Shown here piece by piece: positions 47,641 through 57,610 of a stretch of DNA of 64,000 nucleotides. The position numbers and the translations under genes are program-made. This stretch comes from an uncultured Prochlorococcus sp. (lineage in GTDB: Bacteria > Cyanobacteriota > Cyanobacteriia > PCC-6307 > Cyanobiaceae), in NCBI GenBank assembly GCA_902626435.1, contig CACOFO010000001.1, forward strand, positions 1 through 64,000, in the 5' to 3' direction. Position 1 is the stretch's first letter. Each line of letters starts with the position of its first letter. The notes beneath the pieces were generated by a model that saw only the letters and a program-made list of their open reading frames with translations, was not told where the DNA came from and searched no databases.

Positions 47641-48453
47641 TCAAAGAGTTTCTTTTACTAAGTTTTGTATATATTCTCTATTAATACTAGGATTTGATTC
47701 ACTTTTTAAACACATCCAAGCTAAATATTCATGATTTCCGGCAGGACCTACCAATGGAGATGCTATCAAATTCTTTACATTCCACTGAAAACTTTTTGCA
47801 GTTTCAATAACAGACTCTATTGCCTCAGTATGAAATTTAGGATTACGAACTACCCCTCCTTTACAAACTTTATCTTTACCCACCTCGAATTGGGGTTTAA
47901 TTAAAAATATCCCCTCTATGCAATCTCCTACTAATAAATTACTAATGGATTTAAAAACTAACTTTAATGAGATAAAAGACAAATCAGCAACCACAAAATT
48001 TGGCAATTCATCACTTCTAGATAAAAGATCTTGAGGTTTTAAATTTCGAATGTTTGTTCGTTCAAAAAGTAAGACTTTTGAGTTTTTTCTAATCTTCCAT
48101 GCAGTCTGTCCATAACCAACATCTATCCCGAAAACTAACTTTGCTCCTTGTTGCAATAAGCAATCAGTAAATCCTCCCGTTGAGATTCCTGCATCAATAC
48201 ATATTTTATCTTTTACTTTAACTTCAAGTCTTTTAAATGCCTCCAATAATTTTTCCCCTCCCCTTGAAACAAACATAGGTTCTGAATCAATAAAAAATTC
48301 AGATCCAATTAATACTTGATGTCCAGGTTTATCCAATACTTTTCCATTGACATCTTTAACCTTGCCGGCAAGAATTAAACCTTGGGCTTTTTGACGAGTT
48401 TCACACAAACCTTTTTTAAGAAGATAAAGGTCTAATCTACTTTTTTTAATCAT
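47641..48453 (-). CDS. tlyA: TlyA-type rRNA methyltransferase / S4-domain protein
   Basis: A 270-residue protein. An S4 RNA-binding domain at 1-60 (SRLDLYLLKKGL...ILAGKVKVNGK-like), then an FtsJ methyltransferase domain with DAGISTGGFTDCLLQ (about 83-97) and the catalytic Lys in LIKPQFEVG. TlyA 2'-O-methylates rRNA in Mycobacterium; the target here is inferred. One base from the glnB stop, convergent. Confidence 0.93.
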   Translation of the reverse strand: MIKKSRLDLYLLKKGLCETRQKAQGLILAGKVKDVNGKVLDKPGHQVLIGSEFFIDSEPMFVSRGGEKLLEAFKRLEVKVKDKICIDAGISTGGFTDCLLQQGAKLVFGIDVGYGQTAWKIRKNSKVLLFERTNIRNLKPQDLLSRSDELPNFVVADLSFISLKLVFKSISNLLVGDCIEGIFLIKPQFEVGKDKVCKGGVVRNPKFHTEAIESVIETAKSFQWNVKNLIASPLVGPAGNHEYLAWMCLKSESNPSINREYIQNLVKETL

Positions 48454-48737
48454 CTATTCATCAATAATGTAAAGACCGAATAATGAACTTATACAAAATG
48501 AAGATCCAAATTCTCTCATACCTTCTAATTTTAAATTAGAACTAAAAAATTACCCATTAGTAAAGAACGAAATGAACGCAAATATTTTTTATATTTAAAC
48601 TGTCTTTAATTGACAGAAGAATGTTACATAAGAAAATAATAATCAGGCAAATATGTTCAATGGCAAGTACATCTTTAAGGTATAGGGCAATAATTCAATT
48701 TTGGTTATAAAGTTTAAATTGATGATTAATAAAATTC

Positions 48738-50033
48738 GTGATCGAGCGTTACACATTACCCGAAATGGGAAAAATCTGGACTGAAAGCTCAAAATTCCAG
48801 AGTTGGCTTAAGGTTGAAATAGCTGCATGTGAAGCAAATTTTTCTCTTGGGAAAATTCCTGAGAATGCCATGAAAGAGATACGTTCAAATGCAAAGTTTG
48901 ATGAATCTAGAATCACAGAAATTGAGAAAGAAGTTAAACATGACGTTATTGCATTTCTTACAAGCGTTAATGAATTTGTGGGAGATTCTGGAAGATATAT
49001 CCATGTAGGTATGACCAGTAGCGATGTACTTGATACTGGCTTATCTCTTCAGTTAAAAGATTCTTGCAAATTGTTATTAGAAGAAATTGAGAACCTAGAA
49101 AATGAAGTCAGATTATTAGCTAGTAAGCATAAAAATACATTAATGATTGGCAGATCTCATGCAATTCATGGGGAGCCAATTTCCTTCGGTTTTAAACTTG
49201 CTGGATGGTTAGCAGAAATAATAAGGAACAAAAAAAGATTGTTAACACTGAAAGAATCTATAGCAATTGGACAAATAAGCGGAGCTATGGGAACTTACGC
49301 TAATACAAACCCTGAGGTGGAACAGATAACTTGTGATTTACTTGGCTTAAAACCAGACACAGCAAGTACCCAAGTTATATCGAGAGACAGACATGCAGAA
49401 TATGTGCAAACTATTGCACTAGTTGGTGCTTCTCTAGATAGATTCGCAACTGAAATAAGAAATTTACAAAGAACTGATGTTTTAGAAGTTGAGGAGGGCT
49501 TTACAAAAGGGCAAAAAGGAAGTTCTGCCATGCCTCATAAAAGAAATCCTATTAGAAGTGAAAGAGTAAGCGGTTTAGCAAGAATTTTGAGGAGTTACGT
49601 CATAACAGCTCTGGAAAATGTTCCGCTTTGGCACGAAAGAGATATTAGCCATAGTTCAAATGAACGTATTATGTTGCCTGACGTATCAATCTGTTTGCAT
49701 TTTATGCTCAGGGAGATGAAAGATATAGTAAGTCATTTGGAAGTTTATCCAAAAAATATGCTCAAAAATTTAAATATATATGGTGGTGTAATCTTTAGTC
49801 AGAAAGTTTTACTTTTACTTGTAGAAAAAGGCTTGTCTAGAGAAAAAGCTTATAGCTTAGTACAAAAAAATGCGCATCTGGCCTGGAATACTCAGAATGG
49901 GGATTTCAAACAAAATATAGAGAGAGATAATGAAATAATGGATTTTATTGATCAAAGTGACTTAGAAGAATGTTTTAATCCTTCAATTCATCTCAATAAT
50001 TTAAGTGTAATATGGGAGAAGTTAGGTATCTAG
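48738..50033 (+). CDS. purB: Adenylosuccinate lyase
   Basis: A 431-residue homotetramer-type lyase of purine biosynthesis and AMP formation. The start is GTG (48738). The superfamily signature GSSAMPHKRNP (261-271) and the catalytic His in GRSHAIHGEP are present. It is followed 48 bases later by the related superfamily member fumC, although substrates differ. Confidence 0.97.
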   Translation: MIERYTLPEMGKIWTESSKFQSWLKVEIAACEANFSLGKIPENAMKEIRSNAKFDESRITEIEKEVKHDVIAFLTSVNEFVGDSGRYIHVGMTSSDVLDTGLSLQLKDSCKLLLEEIENLENEVRLLASKHKNTLMIGRSHAIHGEPISFGFKLAGWLAEIIRNKKRLLTLKESIAIGQISGAMGTYANTNPEVEQITCDLLGLKPDTASTQVISRDRHAEYVQTIALVGASLDRFATEIRNLQRTDVLEVEEGFTKGQKGSSAMPHKRNPIRSERVSGLARILRSYVITALENVPLWHERDISHSSNERIMLPDVSICLHFMLREMKDIVSHLEVYPKNMLKNLNIYGGVIFSQKVLLLLVEKGLSREKAYSLVQKNAHLAWNTQNGDFKQNIERDNEIMDFIDQSDLEECFNPSIHLNNLSVIWEKLGI

Positions 50034-50081
50034 GATTACTGAAAACCTTATCCAAATGAAACCAGTGTTTTCAGAGGAATA

Positions 50082-51467
50082 ATGACAAAAAAATTTAGGA
50101 TTGAAAAAGATAGTATGGGAACAATAGAGGTTCCATTAGAGGCTTTGTGGGGTGCTCAAACACAAAGATCGATAATAAATTTTTCTGTTGGAGAAGAATT
50201 AATTCCAATTGAGTTAATTTATTCACTCACTCTCATAAAAAAGGCTGCTGCAATTGCAAATTTCAATCTAGGGTTAATAGATAAAAGGAAAAAAGATTTA
50301 ATTGTAGAGGCATGTACAGAAATACTTGATGGGCTTCATGATTCACAGTTTCCCTTAAAGGTTTGGCAAACAGGTAGTGGCACGCAAACAAATATGAATG
50401 TAAATGAGGTAATTTCAAATATTGCAGCATTAAAAACAAATTCAGAGCTTGGTAGTCATCAACCAATTCATCCGAATGATGATGTAAATAAATCTCAGTC
50501 AACTAATGATACTTTTCCTGCTGCTATTCAAATATCTGTTGTTAATGAAATAATCAAAAATTTAGTTCCAACTATCAGAGAATTTACAAAGATCCTTGAT
50601 AAAAAAAGTGAAAAATGGAAAGACCTTATAAAGATAGGAAGAACCCATTTTCAAGATGCAGTGCCCCTTACTTTTGGGCAAGAAATATCAGGATGGTCAG
50701 AGCAACTTAAAGATGCTGAGAATGCAATTATTATGAGTCTGAATGAATTGTATTTCTTACCTCTGGGAGGAACTGCAGTTGGTACAGGTATTAATTGTCC
50801 AAAAGGATTTTGTGAAGATTCAATAAAATCAATTTCCGATGATACTAATCTAATGTTCTATAAATCAAAAAATAATTTTTCTATAATGGCTTCGCACGAT
50901 CGTCTAGCCCAAGTAATGAGTCAGATAAAAATATTAGCTGGTGCATTATTTAAAATTTCAAATGATATAAAAATTCTATCTTCTGGTCCAAGATCAGGAA
51001 TATATGAATTAATTATCCCTCAAAATGAACCCGGAAGTTCTATCATGCCGGGCAAAGTAAATCCGACTCAATGCGAAGCCTTATCAATGGTTTGCACTCA
51101 GATAATGGGTCTTGAATATGCAGTTTCAATGGCAAATTCTAACGGCACTTTACAGATGAATGAATACAAGCCTCTTATTGGATTTAATATTCTTACAAGT
51201 TTAAAATTAATTAAAAATGCAATAGAAAACTTCAGAACAAAATTAGTTGATGGGATGGAACCTAATCAAAAGAATATGAAGTTAAATTTAGAAAATTCAC
51301 TAATGTTGGTTACAGCCATAGTGCCAAAAGTTGGCTATGAAAAAGCAGCTGAAATTGCAAACCTTGCCTTCAAAGAATCATTAAATTTAAAAGAGGCAAC
51401 ACTTAAATTAGGTTATTTAAAAGAAGATGAATTGGATAAAGCAATGAATATTAATTCAATGATTTGA
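50082..51467 (+). CDS. fumC: Fumarate hydratase class II
   Basis: A 461-residue class II fumarase (fumarate to malate). GSSIMPGKVNP (318-328), GSGTQTNMNVNEV and GRTHFQDAVPLTFGQE are canonical. It has no iron-sulfur cluster, which suits an iron-poor oxygenic habitat. The tail is convergent with the helicase gene. Confidence 0.97.
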   Translation: MTKKFRIEKDSMGTIEVPLEALWGAQTQRSIINFSVGEELIPIELIYSLTLIKKAAAIANFNLGLIDKRKKDLIVEACTEILDGLHDSQFPLKVWQTGSGTQTNMNVNEVISNIAALKTNSELGSHQPIHPNDDVNKSQSTNDTFPAAIQISVVNEIIKNLVPTIREFTKILDKKSEKWKDLIKIGRTHFQDAVPLTFGQEISGWSEQLKDAENAIIMSLNELYFLPLGGTAVGTGINCPKGFCEDSIKSISDDTNLMFYKSKNNFSIMASHDRLAQVMSQIKILAGALFKISNDIKILSSGPRSGIYELIIPQNEPGSSIMPGKVNPTQCEALSMVCTQIMGLEYAVSMANSNGTLQMNEYKPLIGFNILTSLKLIKNAIENFRTKLVDGMEPNQKNMKLNLENSLMLVTAIVPKVGYEKAAEIANLAFKESLNLKEATLKLGYLKEDELDKAMNINSMI

Positions 51468-51476
51468 TTCAAAAAT

Positions 51477-54203
51477 TTAAGAATTATTGTCAATTCTTTT
51501 TGTTGCAGGATTAATATCTTCAGATACTTTTATAAGATCATTAGATTCAGAAACAGGAAAACGATTAATAGCTTTTAATGCTAGCTTTGCTTTACTTTTT
51601 AATTTATTACTAACACCAATACAATATTGTACTTGAGAAAGGACATCAATTGATCTTCTAATAATCTTAACTACATCGCCTTCATCTAATGAAGTATTAA
51701 AAACCAAATCTTTCCATTTTTTTCCTTTTGCCCATTCAGAAATAATCCCAGTCAATTCTATTTCTAAATAGATAGGAATTTCAATATGAAACTTATTTTG
51801 TTGACAAGCGACTAATTTTCTTAAACCATCTAATTCATTAAAAACATCTATTACCTTTAAAGAAGGCTTGAAATTACACCAAAGATTAGGCCTCCTTACA
51901 TCTACACATATAGCTTGAATAATTGCAGCTAACTCAGGAGGATCTAAATCATCCAAATAACCACTAACTAAAACAAGACCAATCCATAATTCATTTTCAC
52001 TTCTTATTGCACCAACTGTTTGTCCAACTTCTGTCAATTTCAAATCATTTAAACAACCAAAATGATTCAAAATTTTAATCAAGTCGGTAAAAGTTCTCCA
52101 GTTATGATTTTCTTTATCATCAAGAAGCTTTTTTCTCATATTTATTTCTTGTTCAACATCAACAATTCTTTTTCTATATTTCTTTAATTTTCTGGAGTCT
52201 CCAAATCTATGTGCGGAATGATTAGTGACGGTTTCTTCTAAATTATTAATTTGTTGCTGTTGTGCCAAAACTTCCGTTGTCAGATCATATTGTGGAGTTT
52301 GTAAATCATTTTTTTTAGAAACTTCCATAATTCGATCCGCAAAACACTGCGTCATATCATCTCCCCTAAATACCTCTCCTGAGAAATACATCTTTGGTGC
52401 TTCAAGTCCAAAGACATCAATTGTATCCAAATCATTAAAAATACTTACTATGTATGAGGGTTTTATAAGAATAAATAAATTATCAATTGTCAAACACAAT
52501 AAACTCTTAATTTTTTGGGATTCATATATTTTCTTACAAATTAATCCTGGAACAATTTTTCTTTTAATTTGAGGAGCTTTGATTGAAATTAAGCTTCCAT
52601 CTTTAATATATGGGAGTGCATTAGTGATCTCTTCTGATAATTTTTCTGCTGCTTGTTTTTCTAAAATTTTCAAGAGTCTTCTCTCTTCTTTAAGACGATT
52701 TTTTAACTTTTCGTAGTCATCAAAATCTTTCCATGAAACGTTAGATGTAATTTTTTTTAATTCAATTAAATCCTTATCTAAATTTTCAAGAATTACATTC
52801 TCACCTGAGGATTGACCTAAATATAAAAAACTACCAAAACTTCTTTTAATTAATTCTTTAGACTTCTCTAAAGTATAACTTTGTAAAAGATTAAGTACCA
52901 TTCCATAGCTAGGCGTGAATTGACTCTCTAAAGAATTTGGTTTGCTAATAGCTAGTACACTTGCTTCTTTAGCACCTTCGAATCTTGTTTGTAATGTAAC
53001 AACATATCCTTGGGTATCTTTTCCTCTTCTTCCAGCTCTTCCTGACATTTGCAAAAATTCACTGCTAAATAATAATCTATGTCCATCTTCTGTTCTTTTT
53101 GATAAAGAAGAAATAATAGTTGTTCTTGCGGGCATATTAATTCCTGCAGCGAGCGTTTCAGTTGCAAAAACAACTTTTATCAAACCTTGCTGAAATAATT
53201 CCTCAACCAATTCTTTCCATGCAGGCAATAATCCAGCATGATGAGATGCAATACCGCGTTTTAATGCCTCATATTGAGATTTATCTTTAATTGCCTCTTG
53301 ATTATTTTTAAGATAAACTTCTAATTTTTGGGATATTATATATGATTCTGAATAACTTACTAAAGTTAAATCTTTTATAGTCTCAATAGCCTTGTCACAT
53401 CCTCTTCTACTAAAAATAAAATAAATAGCTGGCAACATATTTCTTTCAGCTAATTTCGAGATCACAAAGCCAATTGAGGGAGACTTTGGTTGCATTATCC
53501 TACCCACTTTCCCTCTCATTTTCTGGCCTTTAGGAGCTCTCCAAACCTTACAGTTTGGATGAATTCCATTACCCTTATTATTTAAAAGTGGATGGAGGCC
53601 TTTGATACTACAAAAAATAAAATTAAGTGGGACTGGTCTCTTATCACTATTAATTAGAACAGTGGGTCCATGAACTTTTTCTATCCAATTTTGTAGTTGA
53701 TCTGCATTAGCTATTGTTGCTGATAAAGCTATTATTTGAATTCTAGTAGGGCAATGGATTATAGTCTCTTCCCAAACTGTGCCTCTTTGAGGGTCATTCA
53801 TGTAATGACATTCATCAAGAATTACAGATTCTAAATTTTCTAAGGGATCATCAAGTTCATCAAATTCGCCATAAAGCATGTTCCTAAAAATCTCAGTCGT
53901 CATGACTAAGATTGGCGCTTCTCTATTTATGCTTATATCTCCAGTTAAAAGACCAACTTTATTCTGACCATATTGATTAGCAAAATCTCTAAACTTTTGG
54001 TTTGATAGAGCCTTTAAAGGTGTTGTATAAAAAACTCTGCTGTCATGAGATAAACCTCTATAAATAGCAAATTCACCTATCAATGTTTTACCTGAACCCG
54101 TCGGTGCCGTTAAAACAACAGAATTTCCGCTATTAATAGCTTGTATTGCCTCTAATTGGAAATCATCTAGCGGAAAAGGGAAATATTCCTCTAAATTAAG
54201 CAA
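51477..54203 (-). CDS. Ski2/Mtr4-like DEAD/DEAH-box helicase
   Basis: A 908-residue RNA-helicase-like protein. Walker A APTGSGKT (33-40), DECH box (130-133), SAT and the C-terminal helicase motif A-G-R-A-G-R-R-G. A coiled-coil or insertion follows (about 480-700), and a DSHCT-like C-terminal region (about 720-900). Relatives in cyanobacteria and plastids (ISE2 type) are linked to RNA processing. A specific role is not shown. Long for a single minus-strand transcript, with no operon partner. Confidence 0.94.
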   Translation of the reverse strand: MLNLEEYFPFPLDDFQLEAIQAINSGNSVVLTAPTGSGKTLIGEFAIYRGLSHDSRVFYTTPLKALSNQKFRDFANQYGQNKVGLLTGDISINREAPILVMTTEIFRNMLYGEFDELDDPLENLESVILDECHYMNDPQRGTVWEETIIHCPTRIQIIALSATIANADQLQNWIEKVHGPTVLINSDKRPVPLNFIFCSIKGLHPLLNNKGNGIHPNCKVWRAPKGQKMRGKVGRIMQPKSPSIGFVISKLAERNMLPAIYFIFSRRGCDKAIETIKDLTLVSYSESYIISQKLEVYLKNNQEAIKDKSQYEALKRGIASHHAGLLPAWKELVEELFQQGLIKVVFATETLAAGINMPARTTIISSLSKRTEDGHRLLFSSEFLQMSGRAGRRGKDTQGYVVTLQTRFEGAKEASVLAISKPNSLESQFTPSYGMVLNLLQSYTLEKSKELIKRSFGSFLYLGQSSGENVILENLDKDLIELKKITSNVSWKDFDDYEKLKNRLKEERRLLKILEKQAAEKLSEEITNALPYIKDGSLISIKAPQIKRKIVPGLICKKIYESQKIKSLLCLTIDNLFILIKPSYIVSIFNDLDTIDVFGLEAPKMYFSGEVFRGDDMTQCFADRIMEVSKKNDLQTPQYDLTTEVLAQQQQINNLEETVTNHSAHRFGDSRKLKKYRKRIVDVEQEINMRKKLLDDKENHNWRTFTDLIKILNHFGCLNDLKLTEVGQTVGAIRSENELWIGLVLVSGYLDDLDPPELAAIIQAICVDVRRPNLWCNFKPSLKVIDVFNELDGLRKLVACQQNKFHIEIPIYLEIELTGIISEWAKGKKWKDLVFNTSLDEGDVVKIIRRSIDVLSQVQYCIGVSNKLKSKAKLALKAINRFPVSESNDLIKVSEDINPATKRIDNNS

Positions 54204-54342
54204 TAATTGTGATTGAAGAGAGGATGAGTTAACTTCTTAATATATGATCTATATAGATATTAATAAACAAAAAATACCTTGCAAACTTTAATAGTAAATC
54301 TAAATCTTTTTAATTAAATCCAATATATTTTATTTTGTCAAA

Positions 54343-55482
54343 ATGAAAAAAATAAAAATTCCAAAAAATAGAGTCCGTAAATTAATAACATTTTCTTTAG
54401 GTAAAAAACCATTCGAACTTCTAACTTTAAATTCACAAAATAAAAAACTTATAGACTTATGCAGTAATGATTATTTTGGATTAAGTAGAGACAAGGATTT
54501 AATAAAAGCTGCTTACGAAACAAGCCTTTTAGAAGGTATTGGTTCAGGAAGCTCTAGGTTTATTACAGGTTCAAGACCAATACATAGATTATTAGAAACA
54601 GAACTTGCCAAGTGGCTTGATCAAGGGAAAGTATTGCTTTTCCCAAGCGGATTTCAAGCAAATATAGCCGCTATCCAAGCTTTAGCAAATAGAAATAGTA
54701 TCGTAATAGCAGATAAATTGATCCATAACTCTTTATTGGTGGGAGTCAAAGCTGCTCAAGCAAAACTGGTGCGATTTTCACACAATAATTTAAAAGATTT
54801 AGAAGATAAAATTATTAAATCTAACCCCACAAAAAATTCCATTTTAGTTGTTGTTGAATCTCTTTATAGCATGGAAGGATCAATTGCTCCGCTAAGAGAA
54901 ATAACACAAATTTGCAAAAAAAATAGTGTTCAATTATTAGTTGACGAAGCTCATGCAATTGGGATCTTGGGCCCTGAAGGCAGGGGTTTAAGTTTTAATT
55001 GCCGTTCGGATATAACTATGATTACTGGAACTTTTGGAAAAGCATTTGGAAGTGGTGGAGCTTTCATAGCTTCGAATTCAGAAATTGGTGAATATCTTAT
55101 ACAAACAAGTGGTGCATTTAGATACACAACCGCGCTTGCTCCATCTTTAGCTGCTGGAGCATTAGAAGGTTTAAAAAAAATTTTAGAAAATAAAGAATGG
55201 GGTTATGATTTGTTATCCTCTGCGAAGGTATGGAAAGATGAAATTATTAGAAACTTTAGTTTTCCGGTTCAAGGAGATTCTCACATTTTATCTATTATTG
55301 TTGGCCAAGAAGAGAAGGCCACTTATCTACAAAAATATCTCGAAAAAAATGGTTTTTTAGCAATTGCAATAAGACCTCCAACTGTACCTGTAGGGCAATC
55401 AAGAATTAGAATAACAATAAGAAGAAACTTAGATTTTAATCTGCTAAAGAATTTCATTGCAGTTTTAAAAGAGTTTAAATGA
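54343..55482 (+). CDS. bioF: 8-amino-7-oxononanoate synthase
   Basis: A 379-residue PLP enzyme joining pimeloyl-ACP with alanine. The PLP lysine is Lys233 in G-T-F-G-K-A-F-G-S-G-G; the substrate loop DEAHAIGILGPEGRG is intact. It opens a tight five-gene biotin operon; the next start overlaps its stop by four bases. Confidence 0.97.
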   Translation: MKKIKIPKNRVRKLITFSLGKKPFELLTLNSQNKKLIDLCSNDYFGLSRDKDLIKAAYETSLLEGIGSGSSRFITGSRPIHRLLETELAKWLDQGKVLLFPSGFQANIAAIQALANRNSIVIADKLIHNSLLVGVKAAQAKLVRFSHNNLKDLEDKIIKSNPTKNSILVVVESLYSMEGSIAPLREITQICKKNSVQLLVDEAHAIGILGPEGRGLSFNCRSDITMITGTFGKAFGSGGAFIASNSEIGEYLIQTSGAFRYTTALAPSLAAGALEGLKKILENKEWGYDLLSSAKVWKDEIIRNFSFPVQGDSHILSIIVGQEEKATYLQKYLEKNGFLAIAIRPPTVPVGQSRIRITIRRNLDFNLLKNFIAVLKEFK

Positions 55483-56192
55483 AACAAATTATTACTCAAC
55501 ATGGGTGGGGACTAAATAAACATTTCTGGGATTATTATAAAGTTGATTTTTTAAAAAATAATTGGCATTGGCAAGATAATGAAAGAGGCTATTTTTCGAC
55601 AGATAATTATCAAGCAAAATGGATTACAAGCGACTCAAAAAAAGAAATCAGAATGACTTTATGCCATTCATATGGTTTTCATTTAATGCGAAAAACCATT
55701 TTAGAAGAAGCTACTCATATTGTTCTAATAAATTCTTTTAATAATTTTCTGCCAGTAAGTAGTAAGAGAAATTTTATTTTGAGGTCTCTAAAAAGAATGG
55801 AAACAAAAATCAAAGAAGATGCATCAAAAGATATGTTGAAAGAATTTATACAAAGATCATTTATGCCAAATGATGTAAATTATAGTTTTAAAAATATCTT
55901 TTATAAAAATTTAGAAAGTTTAAATAAACCTCTTCTTTTAAATGATTTAAAACAACTTTACATCAATAGAGATTTTCCAGTTTTTTTAAAAAAAGATTGC
56001 AAAATTATTTTTATAAAATCAGAAAATGACATGATTCTTGACAACGACTCAAATAATAACTTTTTAGATTTCTTGAATAGAACAATTGATAGAAAGCCTA
56101 TTTTAATCAAATTAGCTAAACAAGGTCATTGCTTAACTAATTTAAATTTATATGAGATTTTACTTAAAACATTTCATAACTCCAATGGATAA
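55479..56192 (+). CDS. bioK: BioK-like pimeloyl-ACP methyl ester esterase
   Basis: A 237-residue alpha/beta-hydrolase-like protein between bioF and bioC, where bioH or bioG sits in other bacteria. The nucleophile elbow reads C-H-S-Y-G (62-66), a variant of G-x-S-x-G with Ser64. Other likely triad residues are Asp in SENDMI and His in KQGHC. BioK has been described as the picocyanobacterial BioH replacement; the assignment rests on context and this motif. It starts within the bioF stop and overlaps the bioC start. Confidence 0.85.
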   Translation: MKQIITQHGWGLNKHFWDYYKVDFLKNNWHWQDNERGYFSTDNYQAKWITSDSKKEIRMTLCHSYGFHLMRKTILEEATHIVLINSFNNFLPVSSKRNFILRSLKRMETKIKEDASKDMLKEFIQRSFMPNDVNYSFKNIFYKNLESLNKPLLLNDLKQLYINRDFPVFLKKDCKIIFIKSENDMILDNDSNNNFLDFLNRTIDRKPILIKLAKQGHCLTNLNLYEILLKTFHNSNG

Positions 56193-56946
56193 TACAAAGT
56201 GGAATGAAAAAATAAAAAATAATTTTAATGATGCTGCATCTCGGTATTTAGAATATTCAAATATTCAAAAGTTTTTTGCAGAAAAGATTGTTCACTTTAT
56301 CAAAGAATTAAATCCTCTGAAAAAAGGTGAATGGATAGATTTAGGATCAGGACCAGGACTATTAGCTGATGAAATAGAAAAAAATTTTTCTTCCCAAAAA
56401 GTATCCAGAATTGATTTCAGCAAAAAAATGCTTCTCGAGAATAAATTATCTAGTAAAAAAATTTTATGGGATTTAAATAATGATTTACCTCCTGAAATCA
56501 ATAACTCTTCTCTGCTAACATCTAACTTTTGCATACATTGGTTAAACAACCCAGAAAAGATTATAAAGAATTGGTTTAGTAAATTAATGCCTGGAGGTTA
56601 TTTAATCATTTCATATCCAACAAAATATTGTTTCCCTGAGTGGAAAGATACTTGTAGAAAAATTGATATTGAATACAGTGGTCTTAATTTCCTTTGCTCT
56701 AAAGAATTATTAAAAGATTTCAAATCAAACGAAATATATTATTCAGAAAAGTTTATTTATCTAGAAAATTTTGAAGATGTATATAAACTTTTTAGAAGCA
56801 TAAAAAATGTTGGAGCACAATCAACGAACTGTAAACGTAAAACAGTGAAAGAGTTAAAAAAAATTCAAAAGTTTTGGCCAAAGAATTACAATAATACAGT
56901 TAACCTTTCTTGGGAAATTGATATTCAAATCATAAAAAAATTATGA
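56185..56946 (+). CDS. bioC: Malonyl-ACP O-methyltransferase BioC
   Basis: About 253 residues. I chose ATG 56185 (MDNTKWNEK) over 56152, which would extend further into bioK. SAM-binding motif W-I-D-L-G-S-G-P-G-L-L and post-I acidic residue RIDFSKKML. BioC starts the biotin pathway by methylating malonyl-ACP; its product's ester is later removed by the BioK partner next door. Its stop overlaps the bioD start by four bases. Confidence 0.93.
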   Translation: MDNTKWNEKIKNNFNDAASRYLEYSNIQKFFAEKIVHFIKELNPLKKGEWIDLGSGPGLLADEIEKNFSSQKVSRIDFSKKMLLENKLSSKKILWDLNNDLPPEINNSSLLTSNFCIHWLNNPEKIIKNWFSKLMPGGYLIISYPTKYCFPEWKDTCRKIDIEYSGLNFLCSKELLKDFKSNEIYYSEKFIYLENFEDVYKLFRSIKNVGAQSTNCKRKTVKELKKIQKFWPKNYNNTVNLSWEIDIQIIKKL

Positions 56947-57605
56947 ATAGTAAAGAAAGTATTTACAAATTTATAATTTGTGGAACAGACACAGATATTG
57001 GTAAAACTTTAATAAGCTCTTTTTTTGTAAGAGGATTAAATTCTTATTATTGGAAGCCTATTCAAAGTGGTATTGAAACGCAAACTGATAGCAAGACTGT
57101 TGAAAAACTTGCACGAGTAAGTAGAGATAAAATAATTAAAGAAGCGTATGTTTTTACAAAACCTCTATCTCCTCATTGGGCTGCTGAAATAGATAAAAAA
57201 ATTATTAATTTTGACATTTTGAGATTACCGAAAGTAAAAGGTTCACTTGTTGTAGAAACAGCAGGGGGCTTAATGGTTCCAATAACACGCAATTTTTTGC
57301 AAATAGATCAAATAAAACAATGGAATCTTCCAGTTATACTAGTATGTAAGAGCTCACTGGGTACTCTTAACCATACTCTACTTAGTATCGAGGCTTTAAA
57401 ACGAAGAAATATTGAGATTTTAGGTTTGGTTGTTAATGGTGAAAAACACTTAGACAATCCAAAAACGCTAGTTGAATTTAGTGGAATTCCTTTAATTGCT
57501 GAATTTCCTTACATAAGAAAAATTGACTCAAATAATTTCGATATACTTTGGAAAGAACTTGAAATTCAAGATAAGTTGCTCTCACTTTTTAAACTCAAAA
57601 AATAA
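56943..57605 (+). CDS. bioD: Dethiobiotin synthetase
   Basis: A 220-residue ATP-dependent carboxylase. P-loop GTDTDIGKT (14-22) and the ETAGGLMVP segment are standard. Fourth gene of the biotin operon, ending five bases before bioA. Confidence 0.96.
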   Translation: MNSKESIYKFIICGTDTDIGKTLISSFFVRGLNSYYWKPIQSGIETQTDSKTVEKLARVSRDKIIKEAYVFTKPLSPHWAAEIDKKIINFDILRLPKVKGSLVVETAGGLMVPITRNFLQIDQIKQWNLPVILVCKSSLGTLNHTLLSIEALKRRNIEILGLVVNGEKHLDNPKTLVEFSGIPLIAEFPYIRKIDSNNFDILWKELEIQDKLLSLFKLKK

Positions 57606-57610
57606 GCCAA